Of a stretch of DNA of 64,000 bases, positions 8,796 through 17,661 are shown piece after piece. The DNA is from Streptomyces sp. RKAG293. GTDB lineage: Bacteria > Actinomycetota > Actinomycetes > Streptomycetales > Streptomycetaceae. Positions within the stretch are counted from its first letter, which is position 1. Each line of letters begins with the position of its first letter. A program made the translations under genes and the position numbers. The DNA lies in assembly GCF_023701745.1 (NCBI RefSeq), contig NZ_JAJOZB010000001.1:7363001-7427000 (forward strand). Direction: 5' to 3'. The notes beneath the pieces are model-generated. The model was given only the letters and a program-made list of their open reading frames with translations. It made no database searches and was not told the DNA's origin.

Positions 8796-8865
8796 AGGGC
8801 CGTTCCGGCCCTGATCGGTGCGGAGGTCCCGACAGCTGGGCGTCGGGCAGGGCCGAACGGCTGCT
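8796..8865. promoter_or_regulatory. DevR-type palindromes upstream of pflB
   Basis: AGGGCCGTTCCGGCCCT at 8796-8812 is a near-perfect palindrome, and CAGGGCCGAACGGCTGC at 8849-8865 is a weaker second copy. They lie 136 and 83 bp before the pflB start and match the GGGGCCG-NN-CGGCCCC pattern seen at many stress genes in this window. Confidence 0.6.
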
Positions 8866-8948
8866 CCGCGGGGACCGGCGGACCCTGGGCGCCCTCTCGT
8901 CGGCGAACGAGCATGGAGACACCTGAACTGTGAAGGAGTGAGGCGACG

Positions 8949-11210
8949 ATGACTGTGACAACGCCATCCACCATGGGCGTGTCCGATGCCGCGTGGCGGG
9001 GGTTCTCCGGCCGGTCCTGGCGCGACCGCATCGACGTGCGCGACTTCATCCAGACCAACTACACGCCGTACGAAGGCGACGCCTCGTTCCTGGCGGGACC
9101 GACGACACGCACCCTCGCGGTATGGCACAAGGTCTCCGCGCTGTTTCCCGAGGAACGCCGCCGGGGTGTCCTCGACATCGACGCCCGGACGCCTTCGACC
9201 ATCACCTCGCACCGTCCCGGTTGGATCGACCGGGAGCGTGAGCTGATCGTCGGTCTGCAGACCGACGCCCCGCTGAAGCGGGCGATCATGCCCAACGGCG
9301 GCCTGCGGATGGTCGAGAACAGTCTGCGCGCCTACGGATACGAGCCCGATCCGTTCGTCACGAGGGTGTTCGGCACCTACCGGAAGACCCACAACGCCGG
9401 GGTCTTCGACGCCTACACCCCCGAGATGCTCCGCGCCCGTAAGGCCGGCCTCATCACCGGCCTGCCCGACGCTTATGGCCGGGGACGGATCATCGGCGAC
9501 TACCGGCGAGTCGCCCTGTACGGCACATCCCGGCTGATCGAGGTCAAGCGTGCCGAGCGGGCCCTGCTGGACGCCCGGCCCTCCACATCCGACGTCATCC
9601 GCGACCGGGAGGAGATCGCCGAACAGATCCGCGCGCTGGGCGAACTGGAACAGATGGCGGCCTCGTACGGCTGCGACGTCACCCTCCCGGCAACCACCGC
9701 CCACGAGGCCGTCCAGTGGCTCTACCTCGGCTATCTGGCGGCGGTGAAGGAGCAGAACGGCGCCGCGATGTCGTTGGGCCGCACCTCCACGTTCCTGGAC
9801 GTCTATCTGGCCCGGGATCTGGCCGAGGGACGGATCGACGAGAGCCGCGCCCAGGAGCTGATCGACGACTTCGTCATCAAGCTGCGCATCGTCCGGTTCC
9901 TGCGCACCCCGGAGTACGACACCCTGTTCTCCGGTGACCCGACGTGGGTCACCGAGTCCATCGGCGGCATCGGCGACGACGGTCGGCCGCTGGTCACCCG
10001 CACCTCCTTCCGGTTCCTGCGGACCCTCGCCAACCTCGGGCCCGCCCCCGAACCGAACCTCACGGTCCTGTGGTCCCCGCGGCTGCCCGAGGCCTTCAAG
10101 CGGTTCTGCGCTCAGGTGTCGATCGACACCAGCTCCATCCAGTACGAGTCCGATGAGCTGATGCGCCCGCGGACCGGTGACGACACCGCGATCGCCTGCT
10201 GTGTCTCGGCGATGGCGGTCGGCAAGCAGATGCAGTTCTTCGGCGCCCGGGTGAACCTCGCCAAGGCCCTGCTGTACGCGATCAACGGCGGCCGGGACGA
10301 GATGACCGGCGTGCAGGTCGCGCCGGTGTCCACTCCGTTGACCAGCGAGTATCTCGACCATGACGAGCTGACCGCCGCGTACGACCGGATGCTCGACTGG
10401 CTCGCCGGCACGTACGTCAACGCTCTCAACGTCATCCACTACATGCACGACAAGTACGCGTACGAGCGGCTGGAGATGGCGCTGCACGACCATCCCGTGC
10501 AGCGCACCATGGCCTGCGGAATCGCCGGCCTCTCGGTGGCAGCCGACAGCCTGTCGGCCGTCAAGTACGCCCGGGTGAAGGTGATCCGGGACGACACCGG
10601 ACTGGCCACGGACTACGAGGTCGAGGGCGAGTACCCCGCGTACGGGAACCACGACGACCGGGCCGACAGCATCGCCGTCGACCTGGTGAACACCTTCATG
10701 GCCAAGCTGCGCCGGCATCCCACGTACCGGGGCGCGGAGCAGACCCAGTCGGTGCTCACCATCACCTCCAACGTGGTCTACGGCAAGCACACGGGCAACA
10801 CCCCGGACGGCCGTCGCGCAGGGCTGCCCTTCGCGCCCGGTGCCAACCCCATGAACGGCCGCGACCGTCACGGGCTCGCGGCCTCCGCCCTGTCAGTGGC
10901 CAAGATCCCGTACGAGCAGGCCCGTGACGGCATCTCGCTGACCTCGACGATCACCCCGGAAGGGCTCGGGCACGACCCCGCGGAACGTGCCCGCAACCTG
11001 GTCGGCATCCTCGACGCCTTCACGGCTTCCGGCGGCTTCCACATGAACGTCAACGTTCTGGACCGAGCCACCCTGGAGGACGCCATGGAGCATCCGGAGA
11101 AGTATCCCGAGCTGACCATCCGGGTCTCCGGGTACGCCGTCAACTTCGTCCGCCTGACGCGCGAGCAGCAGCTCGACGTGATCAGCCGCACTTTCCACGG
11201 TGCGCTGTGA
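8949..11210 (+). CDS. pflB: Pyruvate formate-lyase (formate C-acetyltransferase)
   Basis: 753 aa, close to the 760 aa of classical PFL. The ATG at 8949 has GAAGGAGTGAGG upstream. The enzyme converts pyruvate and CoA to acetyl-CoA and formate using a glycyl radical. The adjacent catalytic cysteines are C417-C418 in TAIACCVSAM, and the radical loop RVSGYAV places the Gly at residue 728. The activase gene overlaps its stop codon by 4 nt. Because the glycyl radical is destroyed by oxygen, the pair implies function under hypoxia in an otherwise aerobic lineage. DevR-type boxes upstream suggest hypoxic induction. Confidence 0.96.
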   Translation: MTVTTPSTMGVSDAAWRGFSGRSWRDRIDVRDFIQTNYTPYEGDASFLAGPTTRTLAVWHKVSALFPEERRRGVLDIDARTPSTITSHRPGWIDRERELIVGLQTDAPLKRAIMPNGGLRMVENSLRAYGYEPDPFVTRVFGTYRKTHNAGVFDAYTPEMLRARKAGLITGLPDAYGRGRIIGDYRRVALYGTSRLIEVKRAERALLDARPSTSDVIRDREEIAEQIRALGELEQMAASYGCDVTLPATTAHEAVQWLYLGYLAAVKEQNGAAMSLGRTSTFLDVYLARDLAEGRIDESRAQELIDDFVIKLRIVRFLRTPEYDTLFSGDPTWVTESIGGIGDDGRPLVTRTSFRFLRTLANLGPAPEPNLTVLWSPRLPEAFKRFCAQVSIDTSSIQYESDELMRPRTGDDTAIACCVSAMAVGKQMQFFGARVNLAKALLYAINGGRDEMTGVQVAPVSTPLTSEYLDHDELTAAYDRMLDWLAGTYVNALNVIHYMHDKYAYERLEMALHDHPVQRTMACGIAGLSVAADSLSAVKYARVKVIRDDTGLATDYEVEGEYPAYGNHDDRADSIAVDLVNTFMAKLRRHPTYRGAEQTQSVLTITSNVVYGKHTGNTPDGRRAGLPFAPGANPMNGRDRHGLAASALSVAKIPYEQARDGISLTSTITPEGLGHDPAERARNLVGILDAFTASGGFHMNVNVLDRATLEDAMEHPEKYPELTIRVSGYAVNFVRLTREQQLDVISRTFHGAL

Positions 11211-11935
11211 GCACCGGCCGGATCCATTCCTGGGACCTGTCCACGGGCGTGGACGGGCCCGGCACCCGGTTCGTGCTCTTCATGAACGGCTGCCCGCTGC
11301 GCTGCTCGTACTGTGCCAACCCCGACACCTGGAAACTGCGCGACGGGCGCAGCATGTCCGTCGACGAGGTGATGGAGGAGATCGCGAAATACCGCTCCTT
11401 CATCGACACCGCCGGCGGGGGAGTCACGCTCAGCGGAGGCGAGCCGCTCCTGCAGGCCGACTTCTCCGCCGAAGTCCTCCACGCCTGCCACGAGATGGGT
11501 CTGCACACCGCCCTGGACACCTCCGGCGCTCTGGGCGCCCGCGCCGGTGACGCGCTGCTCGCCGACACCGACCTGGTCCTGCTCGACATCAAGTCCTTCG
11601 ACATCGAGGCCTACCACCGGCTCACCGGCGGCCACCTGGCCCCCACCCTGAGCTTCGCCGGACGGCTCGACCGGCTGGGAATCCCGGTCCGGATCCGCTA
11701 TGTGCTGGTGCCGGGCCTGACCGACGACCGGGCCGCGGTGGACGGCCTGGCCGCCTTCGTCGCCGGCCTGGACAACGTCGAAGGGGTGGACGTCCTGCCC
11801 TTCCACACGATGGGCACCCACAAGTACGACGACCTCGGCATTCCCTTCGTGCTGCGCGACACCCCCGCACCGGGGCCCGCGCTCCTGGAACGGGTGCGAG
11901 GTCAGTTCCGGGAGCACGGCGTGCCGGCCGTGTAG
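11207..11935 (+). CDS. pflA: Pyruvate formate-lyase activating enzyme (radical SAM)
   Basis: 242 aa from the GTG at 11207, which overlaps the pflB stop (GTGA), so translation is coupled. The radical-SAM cluster motif is CPLRCSYC (CxxxCxxC), followed by the GGE-type SAM motif VTLSGGEPLLQ. It generates the 5'-deoxyadenosyl radical that abstracts a hydrogen from Gly728 of PflB. There are no extra ferredoxin-like clusters, so it is the classic 240-aa PflA form rather than the larger glycyl-radical activases. Confidence 0.95.
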   Translation: MSTGRIHSWDLSTGVDGPGTRFVLFMNGCPLRCSYCANPDTWKLRDGRSMSVDEVMEEIAKYRSFIDTAGGGVTLSGGEPLLQADFSAEVLHACHEMGLHTALDTSGALGARAGDALLADTDLVLLDIKSFDIEAYHRLTGGHLAPTLSFAGRLDRLGIPVRIRYVLVPGLTDDRAAVDGLAAFVAGLDNVEGVDVLPFHTMGTHKYDDLGIPFVLRDTPAPGPALLERVRGQFREHGVPAV

Positions 11936-11944
11936 ATCGGCGGC

Positions 11945-11983
11945 AGGGACGTTCGGCCCCCCGGAGGGACCTGCAAGGCCCCT
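11945..11983. promoter_or_regulatory. DevR-type boxes upstream of USP gene
   Basis: AGGGACGTTCGGCCC (from 11945) is identical over 15 bases to the reverse strand of 16414-16400 upstream of the doxX-type gene. AGGGACCTGCAAGGCCCCT follows at 11965-11983. Both lie between pflA and the USP gene at 12097. Confidence 0.55.
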
Positions 11984-12096
11984 CTGTATCCGTTCCTGGG
12001 CCTGTGAGGCTGGAAGTGAGCGGGAGACCGCACATCACTCCATGGCATCGCGCGACTTCCCATCGACCGCGGTCCGACGACTCTCCGGAGGGCTCC

Positions 12097-12585
12097 ATGT
12101 CCGACACGAGCGCGAACTCTTCTGACCGCCCCATCGTGGTGGGTACGGACGGCTCACCGACCGCCCGGCACGCCGTGCTTCTCGCGCTGCGCGAGGCACA
12201 GCTGCGCGGTACCGGGCTGCGGGCCGTCTGCGCCTACGACTACGGGCCGGACCGCTACGCCGGCTACGAGTGGCTGACCGCGTCGGACAACGCCGGCCTG
12301 TACGTACAGCTGCGGGACATCGCTGAGCAGGCGGTGACCGACACGGTCGCCGAACTCCAGAAGGAGCTCGGCGGCACACCGGTGGAGGTGGAGGTCGTGG
12401 TCGAACCGGGTCGCCCGTCGCAGGTGCTGCTGGAGGCCAGCGCGGATGCCTGTCTGCTGGTGGTCGGCTCCCGGGGTGCCAGCTCCTGGGGGCGTCTCAG
12501 GCTCGGTTCGACCAGCACCGAGGTCGTGCACCACGCCCACCTTCCGGTACTGGTCGTCCCGGGCGACGTGCCCGACGCCGCCTAA
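12097..12585 (+). CDS. Universal stress protein, single domain
   Basis: 162 aa from the ATG at 12097 (MSDTSANSSDRPIVVGTDGS), with CGGAGGG just upstream. It has one UspA domain; the ATP-binding signature G-x2-G-x9-G-S is visible in VVGSRGASSWGRLRLGSTS. USPs are cytoplasmic nucleotide-binding proteins induced by stress and stationary phase. DUF5994 follows after 49 bp on the same strand, probably in one transcript under the boxes at 11945-11983. Confidence 0.93.
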   Translation: MSDTSANSSDRPIVVGTDGSPTARHAVLLALREAQLRGTGLRAVCAYDYGPDRYAGYEWLTASDNAGLYVQLRDIAEQAVTDTVAELQKELGGTPVEVEVVVEPGRPSQVLLEASADACLLVVGSRGASSWGRLRLGSTSTEVVHHAHLPVLVVPGDVPDAA

Positions 12586-12634
12586 CTCCGTTCACCACGA
12601 CGCCGGGTCGCTGACCCGGGGACAGGTTCACATC

Positions 12635-13126
12635 ATGACCACCACCAGCTTGTTGCAGGCTCCGCACCCGGACCTGACCGCCACCCCCGAGGTCCGGATG
12701 CTGCTGAAACCGCAGTGCGCCGACCGGGGGATGGTGGACGGTGCCTGGTGGCCGCGCACACGTGACCTGGCCCGTGAACTGCCCTCCCTGGTCGCGGTCC
12801 TGGACGAGCGCTGGGGCCGGATCACCCGGGTCGCGGTGAATCCCCACAGCTGGCCGGAGATCCCGAAGAAGGTGCCCGCGGGAATCCATACCGTGAGCGT
12901 CGGATGGTTCGACGCCGAGCAGGACCCCGACGATCTGCTGCTACTCTCCTACACCGTCGGGCGCTGGGACCTGCTGATCGTGCCGCCGGAGTGCGACCCC
13001 GAGCGCGCCTCCTGGCTGATGTGCACCGCTGCGGACGGGGACAACCGGCAGAGCGTCCGGGAGCTGATGGCCGACCCGCGGTCGGTCCGGCACACCACCC
13101 ACGCGGCTCCGTGGGAAGCCCTCTGA
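12635..13126 (+). CDS. DUF5994 family protein
   Basis: 163 aa from the ATG at 12635. The pattern MVDGAWWPRTRDLARELPSL, then RITRVAVNPHSWPEIPKK and SYTVGRWDLLIVPPE, is the actinobacterial DUF5994 family of unknown function. There are no membrane segments or known catalytic motifs; it is rich in conserved Trp. A strong hairpin at 13146-13179 ends the transcript with the USP gene. Confidence 0.8.
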   Translation: MTTTSLLQAPHPDLTATPEVRMLLKPQCADRGMVDGAWWPRTRDLARELPSLVAVLDERWGRITRVAVNPHSWPEIPKKVPAGIHTVSVGWFDAEQDPDDLLLLSYTVGRWDLLIVPPECDPERASWLMCTAADGDNRQSVRELMADPRSVRHTTHAAPWEAL

Positions 13127-13145
13127 GGGCGACAGCAGTCGACAA

Positions 13146-13179
13146 CAGCCGGGACCGGCCTGCGGGCCGGCCCCGGCTG
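13146..13179. terminator. Strong hairpin between DUF5994 and PPDK fragment
   Basis: A 15-bp stem with one mismatch (CAGCCGGGACCGGCC at 13146-13160, partner at 13165-13179) and a 4-nt loop. It sits between convergent reading directions and can serve both. Confidence 0.7.
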
Positions 13180-13193
13180 CAGCGGCTCCGGGG

Positions 13194-13670
13194 CTATGCG
13201 CCTTTGTCCTCGGGCGAGTTCACGCGCAGTGCGGCGCGTCCGGACTCCAGTCGGGCGGCCGGGAGGCGGAACGGAGAGCAGGAGACGTAGTCGAGGCCCG
13301 TCCGCTCGAAGAAGTCGATCGAGTCGGGATCGCCGCCGTGCTCGCCGCAGACGCCGATCTTGAGGGCCGGCCGGGCCGCACGGCCTTCCCGTACCGCGAT
13401 CTCCACCAGGCGGCCGACACCGTCCCGGTCGATCGTCTCGAACGGCGAGGCGGCGAAGATGCCCTGAGCGAGGTAGGTGGCGAAGAAGGACCCTTCCACG
13501 TCGTCGCGGGAGGATCCCCAGGTGGTCTGAGTGAGGTCGTTCGTGCCGAAGGAGAAGAAGTCGGCCTGCTCGGCGATCCGGTCGGCGGTCAGGGCGGCTC
13601 TCGGAAGCTCGATCATGGTGCCGATGGGGCACGTCACCGTCACTCCCGCGGAGAGGGAGACCTGTGCGAG
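13194..13670 (-). pseudogene. Pyruvate phosphate dikinase, C-terminal fragment
   Basis: The frame carries TCPIGTMIELPRAALTADRI, FSFGTNDLTQTTWG, KIGVCGEHGGDPDSIDFF and DYVSCSPFRLP, which is the PEP-binding C-terminal barrel of PPDK with its catalytic Cys. Nothing upstream in this frame belongs to PPDK; the HAD gene occupies that position, so about 160 of some 880 residues remain. It sits downstream of GAPDH and HAD on the same strand, as if the operon once ran HAD-PPDK or a deletion fused them. Confidence 0.8.
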
Positions 13671-13732
13671 GAGGCCGGCTGGTCGAGTCGATGATCCTGG
13701 CCGACAGGAGGCTCGTCGGAGGCCGGAACGCC

Positions 13733-14557
13733 TCAGCTTCCTCCGCCGGTCAGCAGTTCGGCCAGGTCGCGGACGACGATGCTCGCGCCGTGCTCGCGCA
13801 GGTCGGTGGCGCTGGTCGGTCCTGCGGTGCGGTCGACGCCGACCACCAGGCCGAAGCCGCCGCGGCGGCCCGCTTCCACACCGGCCAGCGCGTCCTCGAT
13901 CACCGCCGCTTCCGATGCCGGTACGCCCAGCCGCTGGGCGGCTTCCAGGAACAGTGCCGGGTCGGGTTTTCCCGCCAGTTTCAACCGGGCCGCCTCCTTG
14001 CCGTCCACCACGGTCCGGAACAACTCCCGTACGCCCGCGCCCGCGAGGAGTTCGGGCGCGTGGCGGGAAGCGGAGACCGCGGCGCACGGGACGCCGGCGG
14101 CGTGCAGCGCGTGCAGCACCCGTACGGTGCCCGGCCAGGCGGCGATGCCCCCCGCACGCAACTGCCGCGTGAACAGCTGCTCCTTGCGGGCGGCGACCGC
14201 CTGCACGGTGCCCGTTCCGGGCGGGTCGTCGGGGTCGCCCAGGGGAAGCCGCAGGTCGCGCGAGGCGAGGAAGGCGGCCGCGCCGTCGAGCCGGTTCCTG
14301 CCGTCGACATAGCGCCGGTAGTCCTCCACCGGGTCGAACGGGTGGTCGTGTCCCGCTGCCCGCAGGCAGGCGTCGAAGGCGGCCCGCCATGCGGCGGCGT
14401 GCACCCGGGCCGAATCGGTGATCACCCCGTCGGTGTCGAACACCACAGCCCGCACCGACCTGAGGACCGGCAGCATCGGTGACGCCGCTGCCGCGTCGGC
14501 GTTCTCTTCCGCCAGGAGGCTCGGCCGTCGCGCCGCGTCGCTGCCCTCCGTCGTCAC
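13733..14557 (-). CDS. HAD phosphatase, beta-phosphoglucomutase-like
   Basis: 274 aa from the GTG at 14557, which overlaps the GAPDH stop codon by 4 nt. HAD motif I is VVFDTDGVITDSA (DxDG instead of the usual DxDGT), motif II is CAAVSASRHA, the conserved Lys lies in KLAGKPDPALF, and motif III is VIEDALAGVEAG. The alpha-helical cap is of the beta-PGM type with EDYRRYVDGRNRLDG. Likely a sugar-phosphate phosphatase or mutase (for example beta-glucose-1-phosphate). Coupling to GAPDH suggests a role in glycolytic flux. Confidence 0.85.
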   Translation of the reverse strand: MTTEGSDAARRPSLLAEENADAAAASPMLPVLRSVRAVVFDTDGVITDSARVHAAAWRAAFDACLRAAGHDHPFDPVEDYRRYVDGRNRLDGAAAFLASRDLRLPLGDPDDPPGTGTVQAVAARKEQLFTRQLRAGGIAAWPGTVRVLHALHAAGVPCAAVSASRHAPELLAGAGVRELFRTVVDGKEAARLKLAGKPDPALFLEAAQRLGVPASEAAVIEDALAGVEAGRRGGFGLVVGVDRTAGPTSATDLREHGASIVVRDLAELLTGGGS

Positions 14558-15570
14558 AGCCGGGCCGCGACGTAGGTGGTGAGGTCCAGCAGGCGGTTGC
14601 TGTAGCCCCACTCGTTGTCGTACCAGCCAAAGACTTTCACCAGGTCACCCTGTGCCTGAGTGAGCCCCGCGTCGACGATGCACGACGCCGGGTCGCCGAT
14701 GACGTCGCGTGAGACGATCGGCGCGTCGGTTACTCGCAGGACGCCTCGCAACGGCCCCTCGGCGGCCTCGGCGAATGCCGCGTTGACCTCCTCGGAGGTG
14801 ACGTCCTGCCGGAGCAGCACCGTCAGGTCGGTCAGGGACCCGTCCTCCACCGGAACGCGCACTGCGACGCCTTCCAGGACTCCGGCAAGTTCGGGGAGCA
14901 CGATGCCCACGGCGTGGGCGGCGCCGGTGCTGGTCGGGATGATGCTCACGGCGGCGGACCGGGCGCGCCGCAGGTCCTTGTGAGGACCGTCGAGCAGTGC
15001 CTGGTCGTTGGTGTAGCCGTGGACGGTGGTCATCATGCCCTTGATGATCCCGAAGCGTTCGTGCAGAACGTGGACCATCGGTACGACGCAGTTGGTGGTG
15101 CAGGACGCGTTCGAGACGATGTGGTGCCGGCCGTTGTCGTAGTCGGTCTCGTTGACGCCCATGACGACGGTGAGGTCCACGTCCTTGGCCGGCGAGGAGA
15201 TCAGTACCTTGCGGGCTCCGGCCTTCAGATGCAGCGCTGCCTCGTCGCGGGTCCGGAAGCGGCCGGAGGACTCGATGACGATGTCCACCCCGTAGGTACC
15301 CCAGGACAGTTCCGACGGATCGCGGACCGCGGTCACCACGATGCGCCTGCCGTTGACCGTGATCGACTGCTCGTCGTGGCTGATCGCCCGTCCGAGGCGT
15401 CCGAAGGTCGAGTCGAACTCCAGCAGGTGGGCCAGTGTCGCGGCCGGGGCGATGTCGTTGATGGCCACCACCTCGACCGGGGCGGTGCCGGCGTCCGCCC
15501 GGTCCAGGACACAGCGCAGGTAGTTGCGCCCGATGCGGCCGAATCCATTGATGCCTACACGTATGGCCAT
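14554..15570 (-). CDS. gap: Glyceraldehyde-3-phosphate dehydrogenase
   Basis: 338 aa from the ATG at 15570 (MAIRVGINGFGRIGRNYLR), the standard GAPDH N-terminus, preferred to a start 24 codons upstream. NAD-binding motif INGFGRIGR, active-site SNASCTTN with the nucleophile at Cys157, and C-terminal WYDNEWGYSNR are all present. It lies 100 bp downstream of the DoxX-type gene and overlaps the HAD gene, so the three form one unit. As a probable second GAPDH inside a stress region it may serve anaerobic or dormancy glycolysis. Confidence 0.95.
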   Translation of the reverse strand: MAIRVGINGFGRIGRNYLRCVLDRADAGTAPVEVVAINDIAPAATLAHLLEFDSTFGRLGRAISHDEQSITVNGRRIVVTAVRDPSELSWGTYGVDIVIESSGRFRTRDEAALHLKAGARKVLISSPAKDVDLTVVMGVNETDYDNGRHHIVSNASCTTNCVVPMVHVLHERFGIIKGMMTTVHGYTNDQALLDGPHKDLRRARSAAVSIIPTSTGAAHAVGIVLPELAGVLEGVAVRVPVEDGSLTDLTVLLRQDVTSEEVNAAFAEAAEGPLRGVLRVTDAPIVSRDVIGDPASCIVDAGLTQAQGDLVKVFGWYDNEWGYSNRLLDLTTYVAARL

Positions 15571-15669
15571 GATGACGTCTCCTCGTTCGGTCGGTGATGG
15601 TCCGTCGTGTCCCGCCGGGTCGTGCGACGCGGCAGGACGCAATGGTGCTGGGCAGGTGTCGGGTGGGTG

Positions 15670-16293
15670 TCAGAGCAGCCAGCGGTGGTCGCGGACGACC
15701 GGCAGGCGGGCCCAGATCCGGCCGAGGCCCCAGACGGTGCCGGCGGAGGCGAGGGCGAGGGCGATCATGACGGCCGCGTAGAGCAGGTGGTAGTCGACGA
15801 GCGGGTTGCTGGACATGCTCAGCGAGCCGTCGGAAGCATGCCGGGCCGGCGGCCATTCCGCCATCCACATCAGCCCCATCATGGCCGTGCCCGCCACGGC
15901 GGCGAACCGCAGTGCGACCCCGGCCGTCAGGGCCACTCCGATGCTCAGCAGACCGAGCATGAACAGCCAGTTCGCCCAGCCGGCGCCCGCCCAGGAATGG
16001 AACGTGGACTCCATGGGGCCGGCCGAGACCCCGCTGAGGAAGCCCTTCGTCGGCGAGCCGCCGTCGACCCAGCCCTTGCCGGACGAGGTCGCGTAACCCC
16101 AGCCGAACGCCTTGTCGAGGAAGGCCCACAGGAAGATGAACCCGGTCAGGATGCGGACGCCGGCGAGGACCCGTGTGCTGGTCGACATCGCGGCGAAAGC
16201 CTGCGACGTACCGGACGCCGCGGTGGCACCGGCCCTGCGCCGTGCCGGCAGGTGGAACCCGGTGCGCTGCTGCGGGTGCTCGTGGACTGCCAT
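15670..16293 (-). CDS. DoxX-family membrane protein
   Basis: 207 aa from the ATG at 16293; GGAAGGG is 9 nt upstream, whereas the alternative ATG at 16302 abuts it. Four hydrophobic segments are visible (VRILTGFIFLWAFLDKAFG, WLFMLGLLSIGVALTAGVAL, AAVAGTAMMGLMWM, LLYAAVMIALALASAG), as in the DoxX/thiosulfate:quinone oxidoreductase subunit family. In mycobacteria DoxX partners with redox-stress enzymes. It is first in an operon with GAPDH and HAD and carries a DevR-type box 104 bp upstream. Confidence 0.85.
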   Translation of the reverse strand: MAVHEHPQQRTGFHLPARRRAGATAASGTSQAFAAMSTSTRVLAGVRILTGFIFLWAFLDKAFGWGYATSSGKGWVDGGSPTKGFLSGVSAGPMESTFHSWAGAGWANWLFMLGLLSIGVALTAGVALRFAAVAGTAMMGLMWMAEWPPARHASDGSLSMSSNPLVDYHLLYAAVMIALALASAGTVWGLGRIWARLPVVRDHRWLL

Positions 16294-16396
16294 GATGGCC
16301 ATCCCTTCCGGGATCTGGAGGAGGGACGCGGCAACCGCGTCCGGTCCCAATGTGCCGTCGTCGGGAGCGGGAGCGCAGGGGCCCGCAGTCCCGACG

Positions 16397-16414
16397 ACCG
16401 GGCCGAACGTCCCT
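16397..16414 (-). promoter_or_regulatory. DevR-type box upstream of DoxX-GAPDH-HAD operon
   Basis: On the minus strand the site reads AGGGACGTTCGGCCCGGT, identical over its first 15 bases to the box at 11945 before the USP gene. Confidence 0.55.
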
Positions 16415-16491
16415 ACTCCGAGGGCCCGTTCAGCCGACCGGGTACGTCAAGTCCGACCTGCCAGATGCTGGCGTTGAGGCGCGGTTCGTCG

Positions 16492-17073
16492 TCACACCGG
16501 ACGCCGGCCCCACTCAGGAGCGGTCAACGCCCACGCCCGTTCCCATTCCCCCATGCGCCGCCGATCGGCACCCCGGCGGACCAGCCCGCGCACCATGACG
16601 ATTGCGAATGCCGAGCAGACGGCGCCAAGCGCACCACCGACCCACGTCAGCGACATGAGCTCCTCGCCTGCTACGGGCGCCGGAACCTGCTGCCCGGTCC
16701 GGTCCAGCCACACCGTGGCTCTCGAACCGCGCAGACTTCCGGAATCCGCCTTCACCGTGCCGGTCCCCACGGTTCCGGCGACACCGGTCCAGCGCACCTT
16801 GACGTCATAGTGCACAGTGCCGCCGCCCACTCGCGGAACCGCCCCCGGGGCGTTCTCCAGCAGGACCGCTGCCACGGGGTGCCGCGACGCCCGCTGCTCC
16901 CTCGACGCCTGGACACCGGCGGTGTGGGCGGCGCGGCCGGCGGTGAAGGCGGCCGCGGGCAGAAGGAGCAACAGCGCAAGCGCCGTTACCAGGTTCACCC
17001 AACTCTCGATCACGTCCGAGCGACGGCACAGCGGATTGCTCCGCCGCTGCCGCCACCACAGTTGCTTCTTCAC
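16492..17073 (-). CDS. Rv1733c-like two-helix membrane protein
   Basis: 193 aa from the GTG at 17073, which has AAGGAGG 8 nt upstream and overlaps the flavodoxin stop (GTGA). The signature RRSNPLCRRSDVIESWVNL followed by a hydrophobic helix, an extracytoplasmic stretch containing ARATVWLDRTG-type residues (SRATVWLDRTGQQV), a second helix GGALGAVCSAFAIVMV and a basic tail WERAWALTAPEW match the Rv1733c family. The M. tuberculosis member belongs to the DosR dormancy regulon. Function unknown. Confidence 0.85.
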   Translation of the reverse strand: MKKQLWWRQRRSNPLCRRSDVIESWVNLVTALALLLLLPAAAFTAGRAAHTAGVQASREQRASRHPVAAVLLENAPGAVPRVGGGTVHYDVKVRWTGVAGTVGTGTVKADSGSLRGSRATVWLDRTGQQVPAPVAGEELMSLTWVGGALGAVCSAFAIVMVRGLVRRGADRRRMGEWERAWALTAPEWGRRPV

Positions 17074-17579
17074 GGTGTCGCGACCTCCTTGACCAGTTCG
17101 CGTGCGACACCGCGTGCCCACAGCCGGATCTGCTCCGGGTCGCGGAAGTCACCGCCCCGGCCGGACTTGACGATCATGCGGGCGATCCGGCCCTTGGCGC
17201 CGTCCTGCAGGCAGCCGCCGAAGGTGAGGTGTCCGCGGGCCTTGAGACGGTCGACGAGGCGCTGGACACCCGGCACCGGAGGGATCAGGCCTTCACGGGC
17301 TGTGGCGTCGAGAGGCCCGCTGCTGAACAGCCAGACGGGCCGCTCGGTCAGATCCGCCTCGTGGTGCCAGGCGAAGCGGACCGCCTCACGGCGCCACCGG
17401 CCCGCGTACAGGGCGCCGCCGAGGACGACAGCGTCGTAGGGGCCGACGCTCTCCACCTCACCGACAGCCCGGGCCTCCGCTGCCAGACCCTGCTCGCGCA
17501 GCGCCTCGGCGATCATCGTGGCGATGCCCGCAGTGGAGCCGTTCTTCGATGCATACGCGACGAGTACGCGTTCGGTCAT
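17070..17579 (-). CDS. Flavodoxin-domain protein (protoporphyrinogen-oxidase-like)
   Basis: 169 aa from the ATG at 17579. The FMN-binding loop is VAYASKNGSTAGIA, followed by DAVVLGGALYAGRWRREAV and WLFSSGPLD, typical of the HemG/BilS-type flavodoxin domain used as a redox carrier or menaquinone-linked oxidase. It is the promoter-proximal gene of a two-gene operon with the Rv1733c-like protein. The 91-bp module at 17662-17752, repeated before another stress gene, lies directly upstream. Confidence 0.88.
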   Translation of the reverse strand: MTERVLVAYASKNGSTAGIATMIAEALREQGLAAEARAVGEVESVGPYDAVVLGGALYAGRWRREAVRFAWHHEADLTERPVWLFSSGPLDATAREGLIPPVPGVQRLVDRLKARGHLTFGGCLQDGAKGRIARMIVKSGRGGDFRDPEQIRLWARGVARELVKEVATP

Positions 17580-17661
17580 CACAGGTCTCCTGACAGCTTT
17601 CACAGCCGGCCAATTCGGTGCGGCGTGGCAGCGCGTTCCGACACCGAGGTCGCCGGTGGCC

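Noticed and set aside
8091..10871. 926-aa open frame antisense to pflB
   Set aside because: pflB is certain on the plus strand; this frame is His/Gly/Val-rich shadow sequence.
13194..14630. A fused HAD-PPDK protein of 478 aa
   Set aside because: The upper part of that frame is a shadow of the HAD gene; only the lower third belongs to PPDK.
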